Made by a program: the position numbers and the translations under genes
The notes under the pieces: model-generated
What the model was told of the DNA's origin: nothing
The model's database searches: none
Seen by the model: the letters and a program-made list of their open reading frames with translations, nothing else
Shown here: one piece after another, positions 11,040-23,019 of the stretch
Position numbering within the stretch: the stretch's first letter is position 1
Layout of the letters: each line of letters opens with the position of its first letter
Source: Prionace glauca
Lineage: Eukaryota > Chordata > Chondrichthyes > Carcharhiniformes > Carcharhinidae
Direction of reading: 5' to 3'
DNA length: 64,000 nucleotides
Assembly (NCBI GenBank): GCA_037974335.1
Contig: CM075760.1
Location: 56,476,890 to 56,540,889, forward strand

Positions 11040-11072
11040 AGATATACAGAGAGAGAGAGAGAGAGAGATGAC
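11040..11072. repeat. (GA)n microsatellite
   Basis: A gagagagagagagagagaga run follows purine-rich flanking sequence. Confidence 0.85.
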
Positions 11073-11109
11073 CTGTGAATGTGGAAGAGATTATGGGGAA
11101 GCAGATATT

Positions 11110-13345
11110 AGAACAAAGAATAAAGAAAATTACAGCACAGGAACAGGCCCTTTAGCCCTCCAAGCCTGCACTGACCATGCTGCCTGACTCAACGACAACT
11201 CCATACACTTCCGGGGATCATATCCCTCCATTCCCATCTCATTCATGTCCTTGCCAAGACGCCCTTAAATATCACTACCGTATCCGCTCCCACTACCTCC
11301 CTCAGCAACGAGTTCCAGGCACCCACCACCCTCTGTGTACACAATATGCTTCGTATAACTCTTTTTAAACTTGCCCCTCGCACTTTAAACCTAGTAATTG
11401 ACACTTCAACCCTGGAAAAATAGCTTCTGACTATCCACTCTGACCATGCCTCTCATAATCATGTGGACTCCTATCAGGTGTCCCCTGAACCTCCGTCACT
11501 CCAGTGAGAACAAAGCAAGTGTCTCCAACCTCTCCTCATACCTAATGCCCTCCATACCAGGCAACATCCTGGTAAATCTTTTTTTGTACCCTCTCCGAAG
11601 CCTCCACAGGCGTCTGGCGACCAGAATTGAACCTTATATTCCAAGTGCGGCCTAACTAAGTTTCTATTAAACTGCAATATGACTTTCCAATTTTTTAAAA
11701 TTCAATACCACGGCTGAGGAAGGCAAGCATGCCGTTTGCCTTCTTGACTACCTTCTCCAACGCAACGAGCCGTGTATCTGTACACCCACATCTCTCTGGT
11801 TAAAACTTCTGTCTTTTACTGTGCATTTCCTATCTGTTTTAGACCTTCCAAAATGCATTACGTCACATTTGTCTCGATTAAACTCCATCTGCCATCACTC
11901 CATCCAAGTCTCCAACTGATCTATATCCTACTGTATCTCCTGATGGCCCTCATTGCTATCCACAAATCTACTAACCTTTGTATTGTCTGCAAACTTACTA
12001 ATAAATTCGGTTACATTTTCTTCCAAATCATATCAAATCCCAGCACTGACCCCTGAGGAGCACCACTTGTCACAGCTCTCCATTCAGAAACACACTGCCA
12101 TGCTTTGTTTTTTTTGACTGAGTCGGTTTTATATCCACCTTGCCAGCTTGCCTCTGATCCCATCCAACTTCACCTTCTGCACCAGTCTGCTATGACGGAT
12201 CTTGTCAAAGGCCTTACTGAAGTCCATGTAAACAACAAGCACTGTCCTACCCTCATCAATCATCTTAGTCATTTCCTCGTAAAACTCAATCAAGTACTTG
12301 AGGCACGAACTTCCCTTCACAAAATCATGTTGCCTCTCACTAATACATCCACTTATTTCCAAGTGAGAATAAAGCCTGTCTTGAAGAATCCCCTCCAATA
12401 TTGTCCCTACCACTGGTGTAAGATTCACCGGTCTGTAATTACCTGGATTATTCTTGGTACCATTTTTAAATAAAGAAACAATGTGGGCTATTCTCCAATC
12501 CACTGGGACCTCCCCTGTAGCCATTGTGGATACAAAGATTTCTCTCAAGGCCCCAGCATCCACCAAGTCCTTCACTTTGTTGAATACTGATGCAAAGTAC
12601 TCATTTAATACATTGCCCATTTCGCCTGGCATAGATTCCCTCCTTGTCTCTGAGTCCGGCAACCCTCTCCTTGGCTACCCTCTTGCTATATATATTTACT
12701 TAATCCTGCTGGCCAATGTTTTTCCATGTCCCCTTCTGGCCCTCCTTACTCCTTGCTTAAGTTTCTTTCTTCTTTCCTTGTGTTCCAGACTTGCTTCGTG
12801 CATTCCCAACCTCCTAGTTTTGACAAATGCTTCTCTTTTCTCTTTGATGAGGCTCACAATGTCTTTCGTTATCCAAGGTTCCCAAAACGTGTCATACTTA
12901 TCCTTTATCCTTATAGGAACGTGCTGGTCCTGAACCCCTATCAACATACACTTGAAAGTCATCCAGATGTCAGATGTTGATTTGCCCTCAAACAAATACC
13001 ACCCCCCCCATATCTATATTCATCTATTCCTGCATTGTATTGTTGTAATTAGTCTTCCCCCAGTTTAGCACCTTAACTTGAAGACTATACTTTATCCATC
13101 AATACTTTAAAGATGACTGAATTATGGTCACTGATCCCGAACTGGTCCCCTACTGAATCACCAACCACTTGGCTGGCTTCGTTCCCCAACACCAGGTACA
13201 GTTCAGCCCCTCCCCTAGTTGGACTATTTACATGCTGTTTCAGGAAGCCCTCCTGAATGTTCCTTACAAACTGTCCATCCACCCCACCACTAACGCTAAG
13301 TGAGTCCCAGTCAACATAGGGAAAGATAAAATCAGTTCCCCTGAC
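11110..13345 (-). mobile_element. CR1-type LINE, antisense, 5'-truncated
   Basis: A CR1 element lies on the minus strand with its 3' end at about 11,110 (acagcacaggaacaggccct). Its coding part appears in broken frames. The endonuclease tail is at 13,085-13,345 (FPYVDWDSLSVSGG, IQEGFLKQHVNSPTR, DLVLGNE-like, SDHNSVIF). Then come the linker (12,696-12,995), and the reverse transcriptase at 12,129-12,662 ([41 protein letters not shown]). The C-terminal ALVRPHLEY-type region is near 11,474-11,677. The ORF is split by several frameshifts and stops. The 5' end is missing: the copy stops within the endonuclease core, exactly where the long minisatellite starts. Confidence 0.88.
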
Positions 13346-16300
13346 AACTGAGGTGTCCCTGTCAATACGGAGTGCCTCCTGCCAATTAAAAGTACCCCCT
13401 GTCAATTCGGACTGCCCCTTTCAATTAGAGAAGCCCTTGTAAATTAGGAGTGCCCTCTGTCAATTAGGAGTATCCCTATCAATTAGGAATGTCCCAGTCA
13501 TATATTCGTGTCCCTGTCAATTAGGAGTGACCGTTGTACATTAAGAATGTTCCTGTCATATATTAGTGTCCCTGTCAATTAGGAGTGACCCCTGTCAATT
13601 AGGAGCGCACCCTGCCAATTAGGATTGTTCCCTGTCTATTAGGAGTGTTCCTGTCAATTAGGAGTGCCCGCTGTCAATTAGTAGTGTCCCCTCTCAATTA
13701 GCAGTTCCCCTTAAAATTAGGAGTGCCCCCTGCCAATGAGGAGTGTCCCCTGTCGATTAGGAGTTCCCCTCTCAATGAAGAGTGTCCCTATCAATTAGGA
13801 GTTTTCCTGTCAATTTAGGAGTGCCCCTGTCAATTCGAAGAGCACCGTGTCAATTAGGATGTCCCCTGTCAATTAGGAGTGTCCCCTGTCAATTAGGATT
13901 GTCCCCTGTCAATTAGGATTGTCCCCTGTCAATTAGGAGTGTCCCCTGTCAATTAGGAGTGTCTCCTGTCAATGAGAATGCCCCCTGTCAATTAGCAGTT
14001 TCCCTATCAATTAGGAGTGTTTCTGTCAATTAGGATTGTCCCCTGTCAATCAGGAGTGTCACCTGTCAATGAGGAGTATCCCCTCTCAATTAGCAGTTTC
14101 CCTGTCAAATAGGATTGTGCCTGCCGATTAAGAGTGTTCCTGTCAATTAGGATTTCCCCCTGTCAACATAGGAGGGTCCCTGTCAATTAGAAGCACACCC
14201 TGTCAATTAGGATTGTGCCCTGTCAATTAGGAGTGTCCCCTCTCAATTAGGAGCGTTCCTAACTATTAGGAATGTCTCCCGTCAATTAACAGTGTCCTCC
14301 TGTCAATTAGGAGTTCCCGTCTCAGTTAGGAGTGTTTCATTCAATTAGGAGTTTTCCTATCAATTAGGGTTGTCCCCTGTCAATTAGGAGTGCCCCCTCT
14401 CAATTAGCCGTTCCCCTGACAATTGGGAGTGTCCCAGTAAATTAAGAGAACACCCGCCCCCGTCAATTCGGACTGCCCCTTTCAATTAGGAAAGCCCGAG
14501 TAAATTAGGAGTGCCCCGTGTCAATTAGCAGTTTCCCTGTCAATTAGGAGTATCATCAATTAAGAGTGGCCCTGTCAATTATTAGTGTCCCTGTCAATTA
14601 GGAGTAACCCCTCTCAATTAGGAATGTCTGTCAATTAGGAGTGTCCCCCTGTCAATTAGGAGTGTCCTTGTCAATTAGGAGTAACCCCTCTCAATTAGGA
14701 GTGTCTCTATCAATTCGGAGATTTCCTGTCAATTTAGGAGCGCACCTCTCAATTAGAAAAACACCGTCTCAGTTAGGATAGTCCCGTGTCAGTTAGGAGA
14801 GTCCACTGTCAATTAGGATTGTCCCCTATCAATTAGGATTGTCCCCTGTCAATTAGGAGTGTCCCTGCTAATTAAGAGTGTTCCCTGTCAATTCGGACTG
14901 TTCCTTTCAATTAGGAAAGTCCTCTTAAATTATAAGCGTTCCTGTGAATTAGCAGTTTCCCTGCCAATTTGGAGTATCCCTTTCAATTTAGGATTGCCCC
15001 TGTCAATTAGGAGCAAAGGACATTAGGATTGTCCCCTGATAATTAGGATTGTCCCCTCTAAATTAGGAGTGTTCCTGTGAATTAGGATTGTCCCCTGTCA
15101 ATTAGGAACGTTCCTGTCAATTAGGAGAGCCCCCTGTCAATTAGGAGTGTTCCTGTCAATTAGGATTGTCCCCTGTCAATTAGGAGTGTCCCCCCTGTCA
15201 ATTAGGAGTGTTCCCCTGTCAATTAGGATTGTCCCCTGTCCGTTAGGAGTGTTCCGGTCAATTAGGAGTGTCCCCTGTCAAGTAGGAGTGTCCCTGTCAA
15301 TTTGGCGTGCCCCCTGTCAATTAGGAGTGTCCACTGTTTATTAGGAGTGCCCCTATCAATTAGGAGTGTCCCTATCAATTAGGAGTGTCCCCCTGTCAAT
15401 TAGGAGTGTCCCTATCAATTAGGAGTGTCCTCCTGTCAATTAGGAGTGCCCCCTGTCAATTAAGAGTGCCCCCCCCTGTCAATTAGGAGTGACCCGTGTC
15501 AATTAGGAGTGTACCCCTGTCAATTAAAATTGTCACCTGTCAGTTAGGAGTGTTCCTGTCAATTTGGCATACTCCCTGTCAATTAGGAGTGTCCACTGTT
15601 TTTTAGGATTGACCCTGTCAATTAGGAGTATTCCCTGTCAATTAGGAGTGTTCGCTGTCAATTAGGAGTGTTCCCTGTCAATTTGGAATGTCCCTGTCAA
15701 TTAGGAGTGTCCGCTGTCAAATAGGAGTGCCCCATGTCAATTAGGATTGCTCCCTGTCAAGTAGGACTGTCCCTGTCAATTAGGAGTGTCTCTGTCAAGT
15801 AGGACTGTCCCTGTCAATTTGGCGTGCCCCCTGTCAATTAGGAGTGGCCATTGTTCATTAGGAGTGTCCCTATCAATTAGGAGTGTCCCCTGCCAATTAG
15901 GAATGTCCCCTGTCAATTAGGAGTGTCCCCCTGTCAATTAGAAGCGTTCCTGTCAATTTTGAGTGCCCACCTGTCAATTTGGATTGTTTCCTGTCAGTTA
16001 GGAGCGTTCCTCTCAATTAGTAGTGTCTCTGTCAATTAGGAGTGTCTCTGTCAATTAGGAGCGTCCCTATCAATTAGGAACACGCCCTGTCAATTAGAAG
16101 AGTCCCCTCTTTAATAGACGTGCCCACTGTCAATAAGGATTGTCCCCTGTCAATTGGGTGTTCCCGTTTCAATTATGTCTGCCTCTGTCAATTAGCATTG
16201 CCCCCTGTCAATGAGGAATGACTCCTGTCAATCAGGATTGCCTTCTGTCACTTAGGAGTGTCCCTGTCATTTAGGGTTGTCCCTGTCAATTAGGAGTATT

Positions 16301-19300
16301 CCCTGTCAATTAGCAGTGTGCACTGTTAATCAGGAGTGCTCTTTGTCTCTTAGGAGTGCCCCCTGTCAATTAGGGATGCCCCCTGTCATTTATGACTGCC
16401 TCTGTCAGTTAGCAGTATCCCCTGTCAATTAGACGTGTTTCTGACAATTAAGAGTGTCCCCCTGTCAATTAGGAGTGCCTCCCTGTCAAATAGGAGTGCT
16501 CCCTGTCAATTTGGAGTGCCCCCTCTCAATTCGGAGTGCCCCCTGTCAACTAGGAGTGCCCTCTGTCACTTATCCGTGTCCCTGTCAATTAGGAGTGCCA
16601 CCTGTGAATTAGGAGTGGCGCTTTCAATTAGGAGTGTACCATGTCAATTAGGAGTGTCCCTATCTATTGGGAGTGCCCCCAATCCATGAGGAGGTCCCCC
16701 AGTCAATTAGAAGTGACTCCTGTCAATTAAGAGCGTCCCCAGGAAATTAGGCGTGTCAATTTGGACTGCCCCCTGACAATTAGAAGTGTCCCCAGTCAAT
16801 TAGGAGTGATCCTTGTCAATTATGAGTGTTCCTTCTCAATAAGGAATGCCCACTGTAAATTAGGAGTGACACTGTCAATTAGCAGTGGCCCTATCAATTA
16901 GGAGCAGTCCTTGTCTATTAGGAGTGTCCCCTATCAATTAGGTGTGCCCCTGTCAATTAGGATAGTCCAATGTCAATTAGGAATGAGTCCTGTCAATTAG
17001 GTTTGATCTCTATCAATTAGGAGTGACTCCTGCCAATTAGGAGCACTCTCTATCAATTAAGAGTGTGCCTGTCAATTCGGAATGCCCTCTGTCATTTAGG
17101 AATGTTCCCCCTCAATTAGCAGTGCCCCTGCCAATTACAGGGGCCAATTAGGAATGTCCCTGTCAATTAGTGAAACCCCTGTCAATTTGCAGTGCCCCTG
17201 CCAATTAGGAGTGCCCCTGTCAATTAGCAGTGACCCCCGTCAATTAGGAGTGCGTTCCTGTCAAATAGGAGTGCCACCATCAATTAAGACTGTCCCTGTC
17301 AATTAGCTGGGTGCCCAGTCAATTAGGAGTGACCCCTGTCAATTAGCAGCGTGCCCAGTCAATTAGGAGTGTTCCCTGTCAATTAAGAGTGCAGCCAGTC
17401 AATCAGGACGATCCCCCTGTCAATGAGGAATGCCCCCAGTCAAATAGAAGTGATCCCTGACAATTAAGAGACCCCTGTGAATTAGGAGTGACTCCTGTCA
17501 ATTAGGGGTGCTCCTGCCATTTTGGAGCATCCATTGTCAATTAGGAGTGTCCCTGTGAATTAGGAGTGCACCCTGTGAATTAGGAGTGTCCCTTTCAATT
17601 CGGAGTGCCCTCTGTGAATTAGGAGTGCCCTCTGTGAATTAGGAGTGTCCCTTTCAATTCGGAGTGCCCTCTGTGAATTAGGAGTGCCCTCTGTGAATTA
17701 GGAATGACCTCTGTCAATTAGGAGTGTCCCTGTCAATTAGGAGTGCCCTCTGTGAATTAGGAGTGGCCTCTGTCAATTAGGAGGGCCCTCTGTCAATTAG
17801 GAAGTGTCCCTGTCAATTAGGAGCACTGTCTATCAATTTGAAGTGTTCCCCTCAACCACCACTCACCCACCCCCCCCCCCCCCACCCCCGCCCAAATTTC
17901 TAGCGTCCCTGTCAATTAAGAGGCTCCCCTGTGAATTTGGAGCACTTTGTATCAATTCAGAGTTTCCCCTACTAATTAGGAGCGTCCTTGTCAATTAGGA
18001 GTATCCTTTGTCAATTAGGGATGCCCTCTGTCAATTAGACATGCCCCTGTCAATCAGTAGTGCCCTCTGTCAATTAGAGGTGTTCTCGGCCACCTAGGAA
18101 TGCCCCTGTCAATTAGGAGTGTCCCCTGTCAATTAGGAATGTCCCCTGTCATTTGTGAGTGTCCCCAGTCAATTAGGAGTGTCCCCCTGTCAATTAGGAT
18201 TGCCCCCTGACAATTAGGAATGTCCCGTGTCAATTAGGAGTGTCCCCCTGTCAATTAGGAATGCCCCCTGTCAATTAGGAATGTCCCGTGTCAATTAGGA
18301 GTGTCACCTGTCACTTGTGAGTGCCCCCTGTCAATTAGGAGCGTCTCCCTATCAATTAGGAGTGTCCCCTGTCAATTAGGAGTGTCCGCGTGTCAAATAG
18401 GAGTGTCCCCTGACAATTAGGAGTGTCACCTGTCAATTGTGAGTGCCCCCTGTCAATTAGGTGTGTCTCCCTATCAATTAGGAGTGTCTCCTATCACTTA
18501 GGAGTGTCCCCTCTCAATTAGCAGTCCCCCTGACAATTGGGGGTGTCCCTATCAATTAGGAGTGCCCCCGTGAATTAGAAGTGCTCCCTGTTAGTTAGCC
18601 TCTGTCAATTAGGAGTGTCCCCTGTCAATTGTGAGTGTCCCCGGTTAATTGTGAGTGTCCCCTGTCAATTAGGAGTGCCCCCTGTCAATTAGGAATGTCC
18701 CGTGTCAATTAAGAGCTCTCTATCAATTAGGAGTCTCCTGCCAATTAGGAGTGCCCCCTGTCAATTAGAAGTGTCCCTGTCAATTAGGAGTCTCCCTGCC
18801 AATTAGGAGAGTCCCTGTCAATTAGGAGTGCCTGCCGTAAATGAGGAGTGTCCCTTGTCAATTAAGAACACTCTCTATCAATTAGGAGTGTCCTGACATT
18901 TGGGAGTGCCCCTGTCAATTAGGAGTGCCCAGTGTAAATTACAAGTGTCCCTGTCAATTAGGAGTGTCCTGTCAATGAGGAGCACTGTCTTTCAATTAGG
19001 TGTGTCCCCTGTCAATTAGGAGTGCCCACTGTCAATTAGGATTGACCCTGTCAATAAGGAGTGTCCACTGTCAGTTAGGAGTGTCCCTGTCAATTTGGCA
19101 TGCTCCCTATCAATTAAGAGTGCCCACTGTTTATTAGGAGTGTCCCTATCAATTAGCAGCACCCCCTGTCAATTAGCAAAGTTCCCTATCAAATAGACAT
19201 GCGTACTGTCAATTAGGATTGAACCCTGTCAATTAGCTGTGTCCCCTTTCAATTATGCCTGCCTCAGCATTTCCCCTTGTCAATTTGGAATGACTCCTGT

Positions 19301-22268
19301 CAATCAGCATTGCCCTCTGTCACTTCGGAGTGTCCCTGCCAATTAGGGTTGCCCCTGTCAATTCGGAATGTCCCCTGTCAATTATCAGTGTGCACTGTTA
19401 ATTGGGAGTGCCCCTTGTCAATTAGGAGTGTCTCCTGTCACTTAGCAGTGTCCCTGTCAATCAGGAGTGCCACCTGTGAATTAGAAGTGGCGTTTTCAAT
19501 TAGGAGTGTCCCTATCTATTGGGAGTGTCCCCAATCAATGAGGAGTTCCCCCAGTCAATTAGAAGTGACTCTTGTCAATTAAGAGCGACCCCAGGAAATT
19601 AGGCATGTCGATTAGGAGTGTCCCTATCCATTGGGAGTGCCCCCAATCAATGAGGAGTTCCCCCAGTCAATTAGAAGTGACTCCTGTCAATTAAGAGCGA
19701 ACTCAGGAAATTAGGCATGTCAATTTGGACTGCCCCCTGACAATTAGAAGTGTCCCCAATCAATTAGGAGTGATCCTTGTCAATTATGAGTGTCCCTTCT
19801 CAATAAGGAACGCCCCCTGTAAATTAGGAGTGGCACTGTCAATTAGCAGTCGACCTATCAATTAGGAGCATCCCCTGTCTATTTGGAGTGTCCCCTATCA
19901 ATTAGGAGTGCCCTCTGTCAATTAGCAGTGCCCCCTGTCAATTAGAAGTGCGCTCCTGTCACATAGGAGTGCCACCATCAATTAAGACTGTCCCTGCCAA
20001 TTAGCAGCGTACCCACTCAATTTGGAGTGTCTCCTATCAATTAGGAGTGCCACCAGTCAATCAGGAGTGTCCCCTGTCAATGAGGAATGCCCCCACTCAA
20101 ATACGAGCGACCCCTGACAATGAAAAGACCCCCTGTCAATTAGAAGTGTCCCCTGTCAATTAGGAGCGTCCCCCGTCAATTAGGAGTGTCCCCTGTCAAT
20201 TAGGAGTGTCCCCTGTCAAATAGGAGTGACTCCTATTAAGTAGGAATGTCCCCCTGTCAATTAGGAGTGTGTCCTGTCAATTGAGTGTCCTGTCAATTAC
20301 GAGTGTCCCTGTCAAGTAGGAGTGTCCACGGTCAATTAGGAATGACCCCTGTCAATTAGGAGTGTCCCCTGTCAATTAGGAATGACCCCTGTCAATTAGG
20401 AGTGTCCGATGTCGATTAGGAGTGTCCCGTGTCAATTAAGAGCACTCTTTCAATTATGAGTGTCCTGTCAATTAAGAGTGCACCCTGTGAATTAGGAGGG
20501 ACCCCTGTCAATTAGAAGTGTCCCGTGTCAATTAGGAGTTTCCCGTGACAATTAACAGCACTCCATCAATTATGAGTGTCCTGTCAATTAGGAGTGTCCC
20601 TGGTAAATTAAGAACACTCTCTATCAATTAGGATTGTCCCCTGCAAATTACGCCTCTCCCTGCCAATTAGGAGTGTCCCTGCCAATTTGGAGTTTCCCTG
20701 TCAATTAAGAGTATTCCTGCCAATTAGGAGTGTCCCTGTCACTTAGAACTGTCCCTGCCAATTAGGAGTGTCCCTGTCACTTAGGAGTGTCCCCTGTCAG
20801 TTAGGAATGACCTCTGTCAATTAGGAGTATCCCTGTCAATTAACAGTATCACTGTCAGTTAGGAGTGTCCTGCCAATTAGGAGTGCCTCTTGTCAATTAG
20901 GAGTGTCCCTGCCAATTCGGAGTGTCCCTGTCAATTAGGAGTGTCCTGACAATTAGAAGTGTCCCCTGTCAATTAGGAGTGCCCCCTGCCAATTCGGAGT
21001 GTCCCTGCCAATTCGGAGTTTCCCTGTTAATGAGGAGCACTGTCTTTCAATTAGGAGTGTCCTTTGTCCATTAGGAGTGTCCCTTGTCAATTGGAAGCGT
21101 CCCTGTCAATTAGGAGTGACCCCTGTCAATTAGGAGTGTCCCTGTCAATTAGGAGTAACCCCTGTCAATTAGGAGTGATCCCTGTCAATTCGGAGTGTCA
21201 CTGTCAATTAGGACGGTCCCTTGTCAATTAGGAGTGTCCCTGTCAATTAGGAGTGTCCCTGTCAATTAGGAGTGTCCCCCTGTCAATTAGGAGTGTCCCT
21301 GTCAATTAGGAATGTCCCTGTCAATTAGGAGTGTCCCCTGTCAATCAGTAGTGTCCCTTGTCAATTAGGAGTGTCCCCTGTCAATTAGGAGTGTCCCCCT
21401 GTCAATTAGAAGTGTCCCTTGCCAATTAGGAGTGTCCCTGTCAATTAGGAGTGTCCCCTGTCAATTAGAAGTGTCCCTTGCCAATTAGGAGTGTCCCTGT
21501 CAATTAGGAATGTCCTCTGTCAATTAGGAGTGTCTCCTGTCAATTAGGAGTGACCCCTGTCAATTAGAAGTGTCCCTGTCAATTAGGAGTGACCCCTGTC
21601 AATTAGAGTGTCCCCCTGTCAATTAGGAGTGTCCCCCTGTCAATTAGGAGTGTCTCCTGTCAATTAGGAGTGACCACTGTCAATTAGAAGTGTCCCTGTC
21701 AATTAGGAGTGACCTCTGTCAATTAGAAGTGTCCCTTGTCAATTAGGAGTGTCCCTGTCAATTAGGAGTGACCCCTGTCAATTAGAAGTATCCCTGTCAA
21801 TTAGGAGTTACCCCTGTCAATTAGGAGTGACCCCGTCAGTGAACAGTGTCCATAGAAATCATATAAATCACGGAAACCCTACACTACAGAGGAGGCCATT
21901 CGGCTCATGAAGTCTGCACCGACCACAATCCCGAACACAATCCCACTCAGGCCATACACTCACATCCCTACATGTTTACCCACTAATCCCTCTAATTTAC
22001 ACGCCCAATGACACTCAGGGACAATTTTTCACATGGTCAATCAACCTAACCCACACATCTTTAGACTGTGGGAGGAAACCGGACATTCACCTCTGCCAAT
22101 TCGGAGTTTCCCTGTCAATTAGGAGTGTCCCCTGACAATTAGGAGTGACCCTGTCAATTAGGAGTGACCCTGTCAATTAGGAGTGCCCCCTGTCAATTAG
22201 GAGTGTCCACGGTCAATTAGGAGTGTCTCTGCCAATTAGGAGTGGCCCATGTCACTTCAGAGTGTCCC
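13334..22268. repeat. Long 19-21 bp minisatellite array
   Basis: Some 8.9 kb is made of a tandem repeat with consensus AGTGTCCCCTGTCAATTAGG. The unit length shifts between 19 and 21 bp, mainly through the length of the C run. By length this is on the order of 430 units. Units vary at many positions (attagg, atttgg, attcgg; gtccc, gcccc, gaccc), and blocks of variant units recur at distance. A SINE interrupts the array at 21,853-22,090. The array lies directly against the truncated end of an antisense CR1 on its left. Because the unit length is often not a multiple of three, the open frames inside are chance readings; I see no promoter, splice site or protein family in it. Confidence 0.97.
21853..22090 (-). 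mobile_element. SINE fragment inserted in the minisatellite
   Basis: The sequence aggccattcggctcatgaag, then gtctgcaccgaccacaatcc, ccctctaatttacacgccca and ttagactgtgggaggaaacc is the antisense 3' two-thirds of the tRNA-derived SINE seen complete at 45,040-45,382. Minisatellite units flank it on both sides, so it inserted after the array had formed there. The tRNA-like head is absent. Confidence 0.85.
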
Positions 22269-22274
22269 CTGTTC

Positions 22275-22895
22275 GCAGCGCCTGAACCGTCCATTTTCAC
22301 AGCCCGTGTCTGTACGGCGGCTATGTCTTCCTCAATGGGTATGTAATATTTAAAATTATGAAAGAAAGTAGTATGATAACTGTATTATAAAAGTCTTTTA
22401 GTCTTGATTTCACTTATGTTATCCACGTTTTATAAACGTTCGATACAGAGACCAGAATCCATAAACTGTAGGACATGTTTAAATAGTGGAGGCAACCTGT
22501 TGGATGAATATTCTATAATATTGGCAACAATGCTGAAATTCACTTCCAACTCCCACACACTGAAATACACACTATGGTCTTGATCAAGAATAAAGAGAAT
22601 GAGAGCGGTGATGAAGAAGACAAATTAGTCCACTGACAGGTGAATAAGGATCACGGAGGAATTGATTCACGGCATCGATCAGAAGAGTTTCATTACAGAA
22701 CAACATATTATGTGGGTATAAAAATACAAGAGGTGTTTCTGAAAGGAAACCCCATGTACCTGAAACAATTTAAACTGCCGGGCATGTTTAACAGATTCTG
22801 AACTGTCAATTCTCACGGCCTGTGTTTGTATGGCAGCTGTCTCTTCCTCAATTGATATATAATCGAGTTGTAAAGGTATGAAATAATAAATGTAC
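22275..22895. repeat. Diverged 100-bp local duplication beside the array
   Basis: The segment at about 22,278-22,370 (ctgaaccgtccattttcaca, cggctatgtcttcctcaatg) resembles 22,792-22,890 (ctgaactgtcaattctcacg, cagctgtctcttcctcaatt). Between them is unassigned AT-rich DNA. No gene is visible from 22,290 to 23,020. Confidence 0.5.
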
Positions 22896-23019
22896 ATTAA
22901 TGAACTATGAACTCTGCAGTCTTTATTTTTCATTGTTGCTCCGTGTTTTGTGATGAGATCCTGCAGCAGCAATTTAGGGAGTTAGGCAGAACGTTATAAA
23001 AAAGGACTTTTTCCTCAGG

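Noticed and set aside
15147-19582. Open frames in the minisatellite (for example 15,147-15,344, 16,435-16,689 and 19,277-19,582) reading as LSIRSVPCQLGVS-like repeats
   Set aside because: They follow the unit in whatever phase local 19-21 bp lengths allow, change frame constantly, and have no splice or start context. They are products of the repeat.
13350-22268. CRISPR-like array
   Set aside because: Units are contiguous variants of one sequence with no unique spacers, no cas genes and a vertebrate context.
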